This document shows positions 1 through 8,560 of a stretch of DNA of 27,733 bases, piece after piece. Below the pieces are notes generated by a model. It searched no databases and was not told the origin of the DNA. It was given only the letters and a program-made list of their open reading frames with translations. Origin of the DNA: CAZEHS01 sp964511875 (GTDB lineage: Bacteria; Bacillota; Clostridia; Peptostreptococcales; Acidaminobacteraceae); NCBI GenBank assembly GCA_964511875.1, contig CAZEHS010000031.1:1-27733 (forward strand). The letters are read 5' to 3'. Position 1 is the first letter of the stretch, and every line of letters starts with the position of its first letter. The position numbers were made by a program, and so were the translations under genes.

Positions 1-176
1 CAGTGATGCTATCTTTTGTTTTATTACCTGTCTACTTGACAGGGGGCGGTTCACTCATCAGAGAGCCGGACCTTTACTGGTGTAATCCATTATTCCCCAT
101 ACATTGCGGCTTAAATAGGAAGAAATAACCTGTTAGATAGAACCCTCAACCTGCCTTCTTGTGGCAATTCTCCTGT
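1..176. other. Gene-free left edge
   Basis: No convincing gene is visible here. A small inverted repeat (CCTGTC at 27-32 with GACAGG at 38-43) lies downstream of the YfcC stop codon, but the minus-strand sequence after it is A-rich rather than T-rich, so I do not call it a terminator. Confidence 0.5.
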
Positions 177-1622
177 CTAAAATGGCCCTACTTTGATGTA
201 TTCCGCTATACCCGTCATAGTCATAGCGACAACCATCAGAATTCCTACTAAGGGCAGAACCCATTTGAACCATCTTTGAAAGGGAACATTCGCAAGTCCC
301 AGTGCTATGATCAGTACGTTATAAAACGGCATCAGCAAATTGGTTATTCCATCTCCAAACTGATATGCAATAACCGCAGTCTGCCTCTGAACCCCCAACA
401 CATCGGCAAGGGGCGACATGATAGGCATCGTCACAACTGCCATTGCAGATGAACTCGGAATACACAGATTGACAATGCTCTGAACAATTACCATCATCGG
501 ACCTACGAGAAATTTGGGCACTCCAGCAAGCGGAACTGTTAAACCATTGATGACCGAATCCAGAATCATTCCAGAAACGAGGACTTCTTTAATTCCCCTT
601 GCAAAAGCTACCATCAGGGCGGCCATGATCATTGTCTTAGCGCCATTGATGAATTCATCCGCTATCTTAGTGAAACTGTATCTGTTTACGATTCCGACAA
701 GCAAACCTACAACAAGAAAGAAAGCTGCAAGCTGATCAATCCACCATGCCCATCTCATGATTGCAAATATCATAAAGAGAAAACATCCTCCAAATGTTGT
801 CAGGACAGCTTTATGTTTACCCGTCATCACGATTTTGGATGGATCGTCATGAATCTTAACGTTACTATAATCTAAATCCGCCACAATACTTTTCGATGGA
901 TCTTCTTTGATCATTTTGGCATATTTCAGGACGTACCATGCAGCGATTCCGTAAATAACAACAAAGATTATAGCACGATACCACAGTCCCGAAAACATAG
1001 GAAGCCCAGCAATTGACTGTGCGATCCCGATATTGAAAGGATTTGTAAGTGAAGCGGAATACCCCAATGCTATGCTTAACACCAATGTAGCGACTGCCGT
1101 CACTGCATCATAACCAAGTGCTATCGATGCAGCTACAAGAAATGGCGTGAAGATCATTGCTTCTTCGCCCATTCCAAAAAAAGCTGCACAGGAGAAGAAG
1201 AAAAGCATCAATATGGGAAAAACAAGTCGACTGTATGATTTCCCGGAAAATTGTGTGATGATTTTTGCCATCAGTGCATCAATTGCACCTGTTGAAGTGA
1301 ATATTCCAAAAGCACCGCCAATGATCATAATGAAGAATACAATTTCTGCGGCGTTAACCATCCCTTTCTGGATGTTCAGCATCATGTCAATTGGACCAAC
1401 CGGTACTTGATCAATAACATGATATGTTCCGGCCACAACAATTTCTCTTCCGGTTACGGGGTCATCCACCCTATCAAATTGCCCTGCCGGAATAACCCAT
1501 GTCAGAATCGATGCGATAATGATCAATGCAAAAATAATCGTGTAGGGATGAATATCCCAGTGCTTCAACTGCTTTGATTTCCCGATTTCCTCTTTTTCTT
1601 TTTTCACCATATTCGCGCTCAT
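177..1622 (-). CDS. YfcC family membrane permease (DcuC/AbgT-like carboxylate or amino-acid carrier)
   Basis: A 481-residue polytopic membrane protein of the YfcC type within the DcuC-like ion-transporter superfamily. After a charged, cytosolic N-terminus (about 1-24) the first membrane segment runs over residues 27-46, followed by a short external loop and about ten more hydrophobic stretches. Family-like signatures are the SASLTNPFNIGIAQSIAG stretch near the middle and CIPSSSAMAVVTMPIM in the second half, which form the two pseudo-symmetric re-entrant regions of such carriers. The substrate cannot be read from sequence; relatives are annotated for C4-dicarboxylates, amino acids or peptides. 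The ATG at 1622 has a GGGAGG ribosome site about 10 nt upstream. The gene diverges from an opine-dehydrogenase-family gene and has its own sigma-54 promoter at 1750-1765, so the two probably serve one substrate. Confidence 0.85.
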   Translation of the reverse strand: MSANMVKKEKEEIGKSKQLKHWDIHPYTIIFALIIIASILTWVIPAGQFDRVDDPVTGREIVVAGTYHVIDQVPVGPIDMMLNIQKGMVNAAEIVFFIMIIGGAFGIFTSTGAIDALMAKIITQFSGKSYSRLVFPILMLFFFSCAAFFGMGEEAMIFTPFLVAASIALGYDAVTAVATLVLSIALGYSASLTNPFNIGIAQSIAGLPMFSGLWYRAIIFVVIYGIAAWYVLKYAKMIKEDPSKSIVADLDYSNVKIHDDPSKIVMTGKHKAVLTTFGGCFLFMIFAIMRWAWWIDQLAAFFLVVGLLVGIVNRYSFTKIADEFINGAKTMIMAALMVAFARGIKEVLVSGMILDSVINGLTVPLAGVPKFLVGPMMVIVQSIVNLCIPSSSAMAVVTMPIMSPLADVLGVQRQTAVIAYQFGDGITNLLMPFYNVLIIALGLANVPFQRWFKWVLPLVGILMVVAMTMTGIAEYIKVGPF

Positions 1623-1720
1623 TTACATGGCACCTCCCTTTCTTCGGCTCAACATTACACATTCGAAGAAACCTAGTATTACATACCGCTAGTCATTCTT
1701 ACCTCTAACCTGAGTCCTTA

Positions 1721-1736
1721 ATAGTTGCGCAACTAT
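1721..1736. promoter_or_regulatory. 16-bp perfect palindrome at the yfcC-type transcription start
   Basis: ATAGTTGCGCAACTAT is a perfect palindrome with core TGCGCA. It lies just downstream of the expected sigma-54 start site (about 1739, minus strand), so it could be an operator or an mRNA 5' hairpin. A second palindrome with the same TGCGCA core sits in the equivalent place downstream of the divergent promoter (2276-2287). Confidence 0.5.
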
Positions 1737-1749
1737 CACACTTTCTTAA

Positions 1750-1765
1750 AGCAAATCTTATGCCA
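1750..1765 (-). promoter_or_regulatory. Sigma-54 (-24/-12) promoter for the YfcC-type permease
   Basis: Read on the minus strand the sequence is TGGCATAAGATTTGCT. It carries the invariant GG and GC doublets at the correct spacing of the consensus TGGCAYRNNNNTTGCW. It lies about 128 nt before the permease start codon. The activator encoded at 3489-5273 is the natural candidate to drive it. Confidence 0.8.
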
Positions 1766-1836
1766 ATTGAGTTCCTTACTCAAAATGCTCAATACTTATG
1801 GTCAATTGGCGTTTCAAACGGAGTATTGTTGTCAAA

Positions 1837-1904
1837 ATGATAAATTTGTCACCGAATCAATGACTTTTCAATTCTTATTTTGATAAATATAGTCAATTTG
1901 ATAA
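1837..1904. promoter_or_regulatory. Cluster of TGATAA half-sites, candidate activator binding sites (permease side)
   Basis: ATGATAA at 1837-1843 and TTGATAA at 1880-1886 and 1898-1904 lie about 70 to 140 bp upstream of the permease -24/-12 promoter. The same half-site occurs as inverted repeats on the other side of the control region (2122-2136, 2172-2186). The distance is normal for enhancer sites of sigma-54 activators. Assignment to the adjacent activator is inference, and the region is AT-rich, which weakens it. Confidence 0.35.
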
Positions 1905-2121
1905 ACACGAAAAAGGTGATTTCACTTCGCCCTCTTCGATAGGACACAGAATAAAAATCTGAAATACTGAATCCGATTGACCGGTTGTTTATAAGCTATA
2001 TTGAGTCCGTCATAATGAGCTACGCGGGGCTATCTCTCCCAGGGTCTATCACTCAGTTCAAAGGAAAAGATTGGCACATCGACTAAGCCTTCTCTAGCAT
2101 GTCCAGGGTAAACCGGAAGAG

Positions 2122-2136
2122 TTATCATATCAATAA
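2122..2136. promoter_or_regulatory. Candidate upstream activator site 1 (TTATCA-N3-TGATAA type)
   Basis: TTATCATATCAATAA resembles the perfect inverted repeat at 2172-2186 with two changes. The two sites are exactly 50 bp apart and lie 104 and 54 bp upstream of the -24/-12 promoter at 2240, a usual place for enhancer elements bound by Fis-type HTH activators. Confidence 0.4.
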
Positions 2137-2171
2137 TTATTATCGTTTTGCAAATTCGATTTCGCGGGTTT

Positions 2172-2186
2172 TTATCATATTGATAA
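2172..2186. promoter_or_regulatory. Candidate upstream activator site 2, perfect inverted repeat
   Basis: TTATCA-TAT-TGATAA is a perfect 6+6 inverted repeat upstream of the sigma-54 promoter at 2240. It is the best candidate operator for the sigma-54 activator encoded two genes downstream. Confidence 0.5.
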
Positions 2187-2210
2187 GGTGTAACCCATCA
2201 CTTATCTTGG

Positions 2211-2235
2211 AACAGCTGCTTTGTAGCTGTTTTTT
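2211..2235 (+). terminator. Intrinsic terminator just upstream of a sigma-54 promoter
   Basis: AACAGCT (2211-2217) pairs with AGCTGTT (2225-2231) over a 7-nt loop and is followed by a run of T residues. It ends directly before the -24 box at 2240. No plus-strand gene precedes it in the window, so it would stop stray read-through into the opine-dehydrogenase promoter. Confidence 0.5.
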
Positions 2236-2239
2236 TCTT

Positions 2240-2255
2240 TGGCATCGCTTTTGCA
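2240..2255 (+). promoter_or_regulatory. Sigma-54 (-24/-12) promoter for the opine-dehydrogenase-family gene
   Basis: TGGCATCGCTTTTGCA matches the TGGCAYRNNNNTTGCW consensus closely, with GG and GC doublets correctly spaced. The expected start is near 2266, giving a leader of about 80 nt. It mirrors the minus-strand promoter at 1750-1765. Confidence 0.85.
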
Positions 2256-2275
2256 TAAATGAATTGTAACGTTAA

Positions 2276-2287
2276 ACCTGCGCAGGT
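2276..2287. promoter_or_regulatory. 12-bp palindrome in the leader of the opine-dehydrogenase-family gene
   Basis: ACCTGCGCAGGT is a perfect palindrome about 10 nt downstream of the expected sigma-54 start site. It shares the TGCGCA core with the palindrome at 1721-1736, which has the mirror-image position on the divergent side. Confidence 0.45.
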
Positions 2288-2345
2288 AACGCGCTTTATG
2301 ACAGAGGGTGCAGTTCAAATTAACTGAAAAAGGAGATTGATGCTC

Positions 2346-3443
2346 ATGGATACAGATAAAATTAAATATGCTGTTCTCGGTGCCGGCAACGGCGGACAGT
2401 CCATTGCTGGATACCTGGGATATCTGGGGTATGAAGTCCGACTGTATGATCCGGTAGAGGAAACCATCGACAAGCTCCGCACATTGGGGTGCATAGAGCT
2501 CACCGGGGAAACCACCGGATTCGGGAAATTGGCTCTTATAACAACGGATATATCAGAAGCCATCACTGGAGCCGATCTGATAATGGTTGTCTGTCCCTCT
2601 ATCTATCATCGAGACATTGCCAAAAAATGCGCGCCCTTCCTTACTTCCAAACAGATGGTCTTCTTGCATCCAGGTTCAACATTCGGCGCCTTTGCCTTTA
2701 AAAAGGCACTTCACGATTACGGATGTTTCTTAAAGATTCCTATTGCTGAAAGCAATACCTTGATTTACGCCTGTAGAGCCATTGAAACTGGGCACGCTCA
2801 CATCAATGGTCGCAAAGACAGACTTCTTGTTGCAACCTTGCCTGCAAGTGAGAACCCCCGGATATGCACCTTTCTTCAGCAGGTATACCCTGAGGTCGAA
2901 ATGGCGCGCAATGTGCTTGTAACAAGTCTGGATAACACAAATCCTATCTTCCACCCTGCCCCTACCCTTCTCAGTACCTCTTGGATTGAATCCAGCAAGG
3001 ATTTCCTGTATTATTATGAAGGCATCAGTGAATCTATCGGGGATTTCATCATCGGTATGGATTCAGAGCGTGTTGCCATCGGCAGAGCTCTGGGCCTGCA
3101 ATACGGCACGGAACTCATTGATACTATAAAGCAATATGAAATAGAATACCACACTACGGGTGACAACATTACTGACATCGTCCGAAGGGTGGATGCCTAC
3201 GCAGGTATCCAAGGCCCAAGAACTCTCAAGACACGGTACATCTATGAGGACGTACCAACAGGATTGGTCCCACTCGTGGCTATGGGCAAACTAGTCAATG
3301 TGCCGGTCGACCGCATGGAGCTTATTGTACGGCTGTCCGAGCTGATGCTCAAGGAAGACTTCACCTCAAATGGGCGAAATCTGCAGAATCTCGGCCTTGA
3401 AGGGTTGACCGCTGAAAATATACAAAGTTACGCTGAAAGTTGA
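2346..3443 (+). CDS. NAD/NADP octopine/opine dehydrogenase family protein
   Basis: A 365-residue protein with an N-terminal Rossmann fold (VLGAGNGG at residues 10-17) and the C-terminal helical octopine-dehydrogenase domain. The mid-protein NPIFHPAP segment carries the Asn/His-Pro motif expected to hold the catalytic histidine. Family members catalyse NAD(P)H-linked reductive condensation of an amino acid with a 2-oxo acid, or the reverse oxidation of an opine. Three in-frame starts are possible: TTG 2337, ATG 2340 and ATG 2346. I chose 2346 because the AGGAG at 2331-2335 is then 10 nt away; 2340 leaves only 4 nt. The gene has its own sigma-54 promoter and pairs with the divergent permease and downstream activator, which suggests an inducible uptake-and-oxidation unit. 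The substrate is unknown. Confidence 0.85.
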   Translation: MDTDKIKYAVLGAGNGGQSIAGYLGYLGYEVRLYDPVEETIDKLRTLGCIELTGETTGFGKLALITTDISEAITGADLIMVVCPSIYHRDIAKKCAPFLTSKQMVFLHPGSTFGAFAFKKALHDYGCFLKIPIAESNTLIYACRAIETGHAHINGRKDRLLVATLPASENPRICTFLQQVYPEVEMARNVLVTSLDNTNPIFHPAPTLLSTSWIESSKDFLYYYEGISESIGDFIIGMDSERVAIGRALGLQYGTELIDTIKQYEIEYHTTGDNITDIVRRVDAYAGIQGPRTLKTRYIYEDVPTGLVPLVAMGKLVNVPVDRMELIVRLSELMLKEDFTSNGRNLQNLGLEGLTAENIQSYAES

Positions 3444-3488
3444 TTTGGGACCATGATTCATTCTGGTCCGTTGCCGGGAGGAATATCT

Positions 3489-5273
3489 ATGATTCAGCTT
3501 CAAGAGATTAGCGAGTACGTCCAGAAGACCGCTGAAATTATTGCTTCCGTTCTGGACATGGAGGTCATCATCTGCGATTCCGGCAGATTCCTGCTAGGCG
3601 ACAGCGATCCAGATCTTTATCCTGAGAGCAAGCGCATCGAGACTTCTTCAGTTCTGAATGTTGTCATGAATACCCGCGAAGCGGTGATCTTGAAATCCAT
3701 CGACGACAATCCCGGCTGTGTAATTTGTGAGAACAGGCCTCTCTGCGATGTTAAGGCTATCATTGGGCTCCCGATCAACTATCAGGATCAGGCCATCGGA
3801 GCCATCGGCATCCTGGCAACATCACTTGAATCCAAGCAGAAGCTTATGGATAAAAAGGACTACTTCCTGGATTTTATCCGCCAGATGTCAGACCAACTCA
3901 TCAGTAAGCTGATGGAACGTGAAGCGAACATCCGACTGAGACGTATGCAGGAACAACTGGCGTGCATTATCGACTCCATTGATAGCGGTATCATCGCCAC
4001 AGATGACTCCGGCCGAATCATCCACTATAATACCCCTGTCTTTCAATTCTTCGACCCCTCCCTAATTGCCAAAGATGGCATCAATGTGAGCGAGTTACTG
4101 GAAGAATCCTATATCAACGGCGTGATTACCGCCAATGAAAGTTTTCGGAACAAGGAAATCATTCTCAGAAGGAATGGGCACTCTGTATATGCACTGCTTT
4201 CAAGTAAATCCATTATTTTTGAGAGCCTGAGTATCGGCGCAATTTTCATCCTCAAAAAAATAAGCGACGTCTACCGGGATATGGACGATCTCAACGACAG
4301 CGGCATCATCAGCGGTTTTGATGCGATCATCGGCAGTTCTCCCCAGATTACCGAGGTCAAACATAAGGCCGCAATCATCGCCCGTGGTAACTCAACAGTC
4401 CTGATTCAGGGGGAAAGCGGTACCGGCAAAGAGCTTTTTGCACGGGCTCTTCACAACAGCAGCAGTTTTTCAGGCAAGCCCTTCATTGCAGTCAACTGCG
4501 CCGCCATTCCTGACACCCTGCTGGAGAGCGAACTGTTCGGTTACGAGGAAGGCGCATTCACCGGTGCAAAAAAAGGCGGCAAAATAGGAAAGTTCCAGCT
4601 GGCCAATGACGGCACGCTGTTTTTGGACGAAATAGGCGAAATGCCGTTCCTGCTCCAAACCAAACTCCTCAGAGTCCTTCAGGAACGATGCATCGAAAGG
4701 GTCGGCGGCAACGAAAGCATCCCTATCAATGTTCGGATGATTGCCGCTACCAATAAGGATCTGGAGGCGCTTGTCCAATCCAAGGACTTTCGGGAGGATC
4801 TATTCTACCGGCTTAACGTCATTCCACTGACCATTCCTCCTCTCAGGGAAAGACCCAGCGATATACTGCCTCTGCTGCAGCACTTCCTGACGTTTTACAA
4901 CCGCAAGCTAGTTCGGGATATCAAAGGATTCACTCAGGATGCTGAGAGGATTCTCCTCAACAGCCTGTGGAAAGGCAATGTGCGCGAATTGCAGAATGCC
5001 GTTGAATACGCTGTCAATATGGCCGGCGGGGAATATATCGGCGTCCGGGACATCAATATCAGTGCCAGTAATGAAAACCCAGCGGTTGAACACGTTGCCA
5101 TGCACATTGAATCCATGGATGAGCTGATGAGAAAACAGATCATCGACGCACTCCAGCTTTACGGCACCAGTGTGCAGGGCAAGACCATGGCTGCCAAAAC
5201 GTTAGGTCTAAGCGTCGCAACCCTGTACCGCAAGATGAAGCAGTTCCGTATTTCACTGCAAGCTATTTTGTAA
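3489..5273 (+). CDS. Sigma-54-dependent transcriptional activator (GAF-like/PAS/AAA+/Fis-HTH)
   Basis: A 594-residue enhancer-binding protein. A GAF-like sensor region (about 1-150) contains a CxxC-x6-C cluster (GCVICENRPLC), common in clostridial activators of this class. A PAS domain follows (about 155-260). The AAA+ domain has Walker A GESGTGKE (about 309-316), the sigma-54 contact loop GAFTGA (355-360) and Walker B GTLFLDEIGEMP (375-386). A Fis-type HTH ends the protein. An upstream in-frame ATG at 3453 exists, but ATG 3489 has a strong GGGAGG seven nt before it and gives the usual family N-terminus. It probably activates the two -24/-12 promoters at 1750-1765 and 2240-2255. The signal is not predictable; the cysteines and PAS domain leave redox or ligand sensing open. 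Confidence 0.92.
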   Translation: MIQLQEISEYVQKTAEIIASVLDMEVIICDSGRFLLGDSDPDLYPESKRIETSSVLNVVMNTREAVILKSIDDNPGCVICENRPLCDVKAIIGLPINYQDQAIGAIGILATSLESKQKLMDKKDYFLDFIRQMSDQLISKLMEREANIRLRRMQEQLACIIDSIDSGIIATDDSGRIIHYNTPVFQFFDPSLIAKDGINVSELLEESYINGVITANESFRNKEIILRRNGHSVYALLSSKSIIFESLSIGAIFILKKISDVYRDMDDLNDSGIISGFDAIIGSSPQITEVKHKAAIIARGNSTVLIQGESGTGKELFARALHNSSSFSGKPFIAVNCAAIPDTLLESELFGYEEGAFTGAKKGGKIGKFQLANDGTLFLDEIGEMPFLLQTKLLRVLQERCIERVGGNESIPINVRMIAATNKDLEALVQSKDFREDLFYRLNVIPLTIPPLRERPSDILPLLQHFLTFYNRKLVRDIKGFTQDAERILLNSLWKGNVRELQNAVEYAVNMAGGEYIGVRDINISASNENPAVEHVAMHIESMDELMRKQIIDALQLYGTSVQGKTMAAKTLGLSVATLYRKMKQFRISLQAIL

Positions 5274-5379
5274 ATTTGTGAAAACGCCAAAATCACTTTG
5301 CATATTAGCTGGCTTGAATCTGAAATGATCATGGCTAAGGATTACACGCCCACTGGCAAATACTTGTTATCAAAACAAA

Positions 5380-5438
5380 AATAAGATGCCCATCTCTCCA
5401 TCCGCCCTAAGTAACTGGTCGCTTGGAAAGGTGGGCAT
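5380..5438 (-). terminator. Intrinsic terminator at the end of the purine operon
   Basis: Arms 5386-5400 and 5424-5438 (ATGCCCATCTCTCCA with TGGAAAGGTGGGCAT) form a 15-bp stem with two G-U type mismatches. On the minus strand the hairpin is followed by a T-rich stretch (5371-5385). It lies about 110 nt beyond the guanine deaminase stop codon. It could also end the plus-strand activator transcript, though the T-run favours the minus strand. The rest of 5274-5546 shows no gene. Confidence 0.55.
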
Positions 5439-5546
5439 AATTTCTGTCAGAATTGAATCAATGCCTTCAAACGAAATCTGAATCGCTTATATTTCGTAAT
5501 GGGATCTGGCTTTGTTGCTTTTATTATGAGTTTAAGTGGACAAACA

Positions 5547-6821
5547 TTAGAATATGGGTTCTTTCAACTGGTTTCCCTGCACATAGCGTGCATGGATGTT
5601 CCGGTCGTCCCCGCAGTACAGATACCGCTGAAGCCGCTCCTCCAGGGTACGTTCATTTACGTCTGCCAGAGACGCGTCATCGATTATAAGGGCATCCATT
5701 GCATAACCGGGTTCGAAGCTGCCCACTTTTCCGAAGAAGCTGCCGCCTCCCTTGGTGGCCAGGTAGAATAATTCCTGGGTATTGAGCGGTGTAAAGCACT
5801 TGCCGCATTCCAGCCATTTCAATTTGCTTACCTGAGCCGCAACTGTAAGGACCCGCGGCATGGAAATCTCATGGCTGCCGGAAACATCACTGGCAAGACC
5901 CACCGGAACCCCTGCCTCAAGCATCCTGCGGACCGGTGCGATCCCACTTCCCAGATTGTTGTTGGAATGAGGTGAGTGCGCCACATATACCTGATTTTTC
6001 GCCATCAGTGCTATTTCATCCTCTGTAACATGAACACAGTGGGCCATGACGGTTTTTTGCTGTCCGAACAGACCGTAGATATCGTAGACACTGGCATAAT
6101 CCTTTATTTCAGGATGCAGCTCCTTCACCCAGGCGTTCTCTCCGGTGTTTTCAGACAAATGGGATTGCACAGGGATGCAGTATTTCACACTCAGTTCCCC
6201 GAGGCCTTTCATCAGTTCTGCGGTGCAGGTGGGAGCAAACCGGGGAGTGATGATGGGCTTCACAAGAGGATGCCGATCCCGGGTTTCCAGTATGAACCGC
6301 TCGGTTTCCTCCAGCGATTCACGGGTGGATTCGATATAGTAATCCGGAGAGTTGCGGTCCATGTTCACCTTGCCGACGTACCCTCCCAGCCCGGCCTTGG
6401 CCATCAGGTCCATCAACAGCTCGGAGGCCTCCCTATGGAGGGTTGCAAATACGATGGATCGGGTTGTGCCCTGCTGCCAAAGGGCTTTCACAAATTTCTT
6501 ATAAGCCTTTTCAGCGAAATCCATGCTTGAATACTTGGCTTCTTCTGGAAACGTATAGGTCTCAAGCCATGGAAGCAGCTCCTTGTCCAGGCCGAGACCC
6601 CGGTTTGCGAACTGGGAGGCATGGATGTGCAGATCAACAAAACCCGGTATGATCAGTCGATCTCCATAATCCGTTACCACGGCATCCTGATGGTCACCAG
6701 GCAATGCAGTATAGACTCCGATAACCAATCCTTCTTCATAGACGGCGAAGCCGCCAGGTGTTATTTCATATTCTCCAAACACCGGGGTGTGAATGATATT
6801 GCCTTTCAGGGCGTATTTCAT
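5547..6821 (-). CDS. guaD: Guanine deaminase family amidohydrolase
   Basis: A 424-residue amidohydrolase of the guanine deaminase/ATZ-TRZ group, which hydrolyses guanine to xanthine and ammonia. The metal ligands are visible: HIH in PGFVDLHIHASQ, the His of VQSHLSENTGE, the His of VMAHCVHV and the Asp of GLASDVSG. The PRFAPTC motif is typical of guanine deaminases. The start codon overlaps the stop of the upstream adenine deaminase in an ATGA junction (6818-6821) with GGAGG upstream, so translation is coupled. It is the last gene of the purine operon. Given the locus it could instead be the deaminase for 4-aminoimidazole, but guanine is the conservative call. Confidence 0.87.
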   Translation of the reverse strand: MKYALKGNIIHTPVFGEYEITPGGFAVYEEGLVIGVYTALPGDHQDAVVTDYGDRLIIPGFVDLHIHASQFANRGLGLDKELLPWLETYTFPEEAKYSSMDFAEKAYKKFVKALWQQGTTRSIVFATLHREASELLMDLMAKAGLGGYVGKVNMDRNSPDYYIESTRESLEETERFILETRDRHPLVKPIITPRFAPTCTAELMKGLGELSVKYCIPVQSHLSENTGENAWVKELHPEIKDYASVYDIYGLFGQQKTVMAHCVHVTEDEIALMAKNQVYVAHSPHSNNNLGSGIAPVRRMLEAGVPVGLASDVSGSHEISMPRVLTVAAQVSKLKWLECGKCFTPLNTQELFYLATKGGGSFFGKVGSFEPGYAMDALIIDDASLADVNERTLEERLQRYLYCGDDRNIHARYVQGNQLKEPIF

Positions 6822-8560
6822 TGTGGAGCCTCCGTTTCATTTATCCCTAAAAAATCGAATCCGGTCACATCGAAAAGACCCATGTCCGTGAGCTTTATTT
6901 CCGGAATAACGGGCAGGGCAAGGAACGCAAGGGTCATGAACGGATCCATCGCATGGTTGACACCCATCCCATAGGCGGTTTCGATCAGGTCACTCAGTTC
7001 AGCGTCCAGTTCTATCAGCGGTTTATCCGACATGAGCCCGGCAATGGGAAGAGGCAGGGATTTCACTACGGTTCCTTCACAGGCGATGGCCAGGCCCCCG
7101 CCCATCCGCTCAATTTCAGCTATGGCGACCAGCATATCGGCATCATTGGTTCCTGTAACGATCAGGTTATGACTGTCATGAGCCACGGTTGAAGCCAGAG
7201 CGCCTTTTTTAAGCCGGAAATTCTCAATGAGTCCCAGGCCGATGTTACCGGTTGCTTTGTGACGTTCGATTACGGCTAGCTTCAGGATATCGAGCTTTTC
7301 ATTGCAGACAAAGGCACCATCCTTCAGCTCGACCTTTCGGATCACACGCTCTGTCACAAGGCTGTGAGGGAGCAGTCGGATCACATTTGTGATATCCGCT
7401 GTCAGTTTGAGCTCCAGCTTCTTAGTTTCAATCGGAGGAAGGTTCACGGTATTACGGACATTCTTCCCGCTCATTTCATCCACATCGAACAGCGCCTTGC
7501 CATTTTCGGCGACCAGCTTACCGCTCTTGAAGACCTGATCGATCGTGAAGCTCTCCAGAGTATCAAAGACGATAAGGTCAGCCTGATAACCGGGAGCGAC
7601 AGCGCCCCTATCATAAAGACGGTAGCATTCTGCCGCATTCAGCGTTGCGATACGGATGGCAGTTATCGGCGCCATCCCTTTTCTGATGGCCGTTCTCACA
7701 TTATTATCGATATGCCCTTCACGTAGTATATCACCAGGGTGCCTGTCATCCGTACAGAACAGGACCCGCCTCATGTTCTGCGGCGTCACCTTTCTTATCA
7801 GCGTCTCCAGGTTCCTGGCAGCAGACCCTTCCCGGATCTGAATGTACATTCCCAAACGAAGCCGCTCCAGCATTTCATCTTCGGTTGTGCATTCATGCTC
7901 TGTATGGATGCCAGCCGCCGCATAAGCGTTTAGATTTTTACCGGACAGCGCCGGTCCGTGGCCGTCGATCAGTTTTCCATGCCCGACAGCAATCTTGTCC
8001 AGGATATCCGACCGGGCGCTTATGACACCGGGATAGTCCATGAATTCCCCGAGTCCCAATATTCGTGGGTCAAGAAGCATCCTTTCCATATCCTGAGCCA
8101 TCAGGACCGCTCCGGCGTTCTCGAAGGGTGTGGCAGGTACGCAGGAAGGCATCATCAGATACACGTCCAGTGGGATGTGGGCACTCTGGTCGAGCATGTA
8201 TTGGATTCCATCAAGGCCGCATACATTGGCTATTTCATGGGGATCGGCGATGATGGTTGTTGTTCCGTGAGGCATGACGGCCTTGGCGAACTGGCCTGGC
8301 GTGACCATCGCTGATTCGATATGAACATGCCCGTCAATCAATCCAGGGGCTACAAACGCACCTGCCAGATCACGCTCGTTCCGGCCTCGGTCGCTGCCGA
8401 TCCCAACAATGATGCCGTCGTGGATGGCAATATCGGCGTTTATGATTTCCTCGGAGAACACATTCACAATCCGGCAATTCCTGAGTACCAGTTCAGGGAG
8501 TTCCCGGCCGGCCGCCATATCGATACGCAGCTTGAGCTGCTCTTTATCAAGTGGGTGCAT
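6818..8560 (-). CDS. ade: Adenine deaminase (first paralogue)
   Basis: A 580-residue bacterial adenine deaminase, converting adenine to hypoxanthine and ammonia. The metal site starts at PGLIDGHVHIESAM, followed by the family-typical GTTTIIADPHEIANV. The C-terminal adenine deaminase domain contains LIVTGTNDADM and HDSHN. Length is normal for the family (about 575-600). The ATG at 8560 overlaps the stop of the upstream molybdenum-subunit gene by one base (TGATG), with GGAGG about 7 nt before. A second, clearly different adenine deaminase lies at 13859-15670 in the same operon, so one copy may have another substrate. Confidence 0.92.
   Translation of the reverse strand: MHPLDKEQLKLRIDMAAGRELPELVLRNCRIVNVFSEEIINADIAIHDGIIVGIGSDRGRNERDLAGAFVAPGLIDGHVHIESAMVTPGQFAKAVMPHGTTTIIADPHEIANVCGLDGIQYMLDQSAHIPLDVYLMMPSCVPATPFENAGAVLMAQDMERMLLDPRILGLGEFMDYPGVISARSDILDKIAVGHGKLIDGHGPALSGKNLNAYAAAGIHTEHECTTEDEMLERLRLGMYIQIREGSAARNLETLIRKVTPQNMRRVLFCTDDRHPGDILREGHIDNNVRTAIRKGMAPITAIRIATLNAAECYRLYDRGAVAPGYQADLIVFDTLESFTIDQVFKSGKLVAENGKALFDVDEMSGKNVRNTVNLPPIETKKLELKLTADITNVIRLLPHSLVTERVIRKVELKDGAFVCNEKLDILKLAVIERHKATGNIGLGLIENFRLKKGALASTVAHDSHNLIVTGTNDADMLVAIAEIERMGGGLAIACEGTVVKSLPLPIAGLMSDKPLIELDAELSDLIETAYGMGVNHAMDPFMTLAFLALPVIPEIKLTDMGLFDVTGFDFLGINETEAPQ

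Noticed and set aside
2067..2090. TTGGCACATCGACTAAGC as a further sigma-54 promoter
   Set aside because: The -24 part fits, but the -12 GC doublet is missing at the required spacing.
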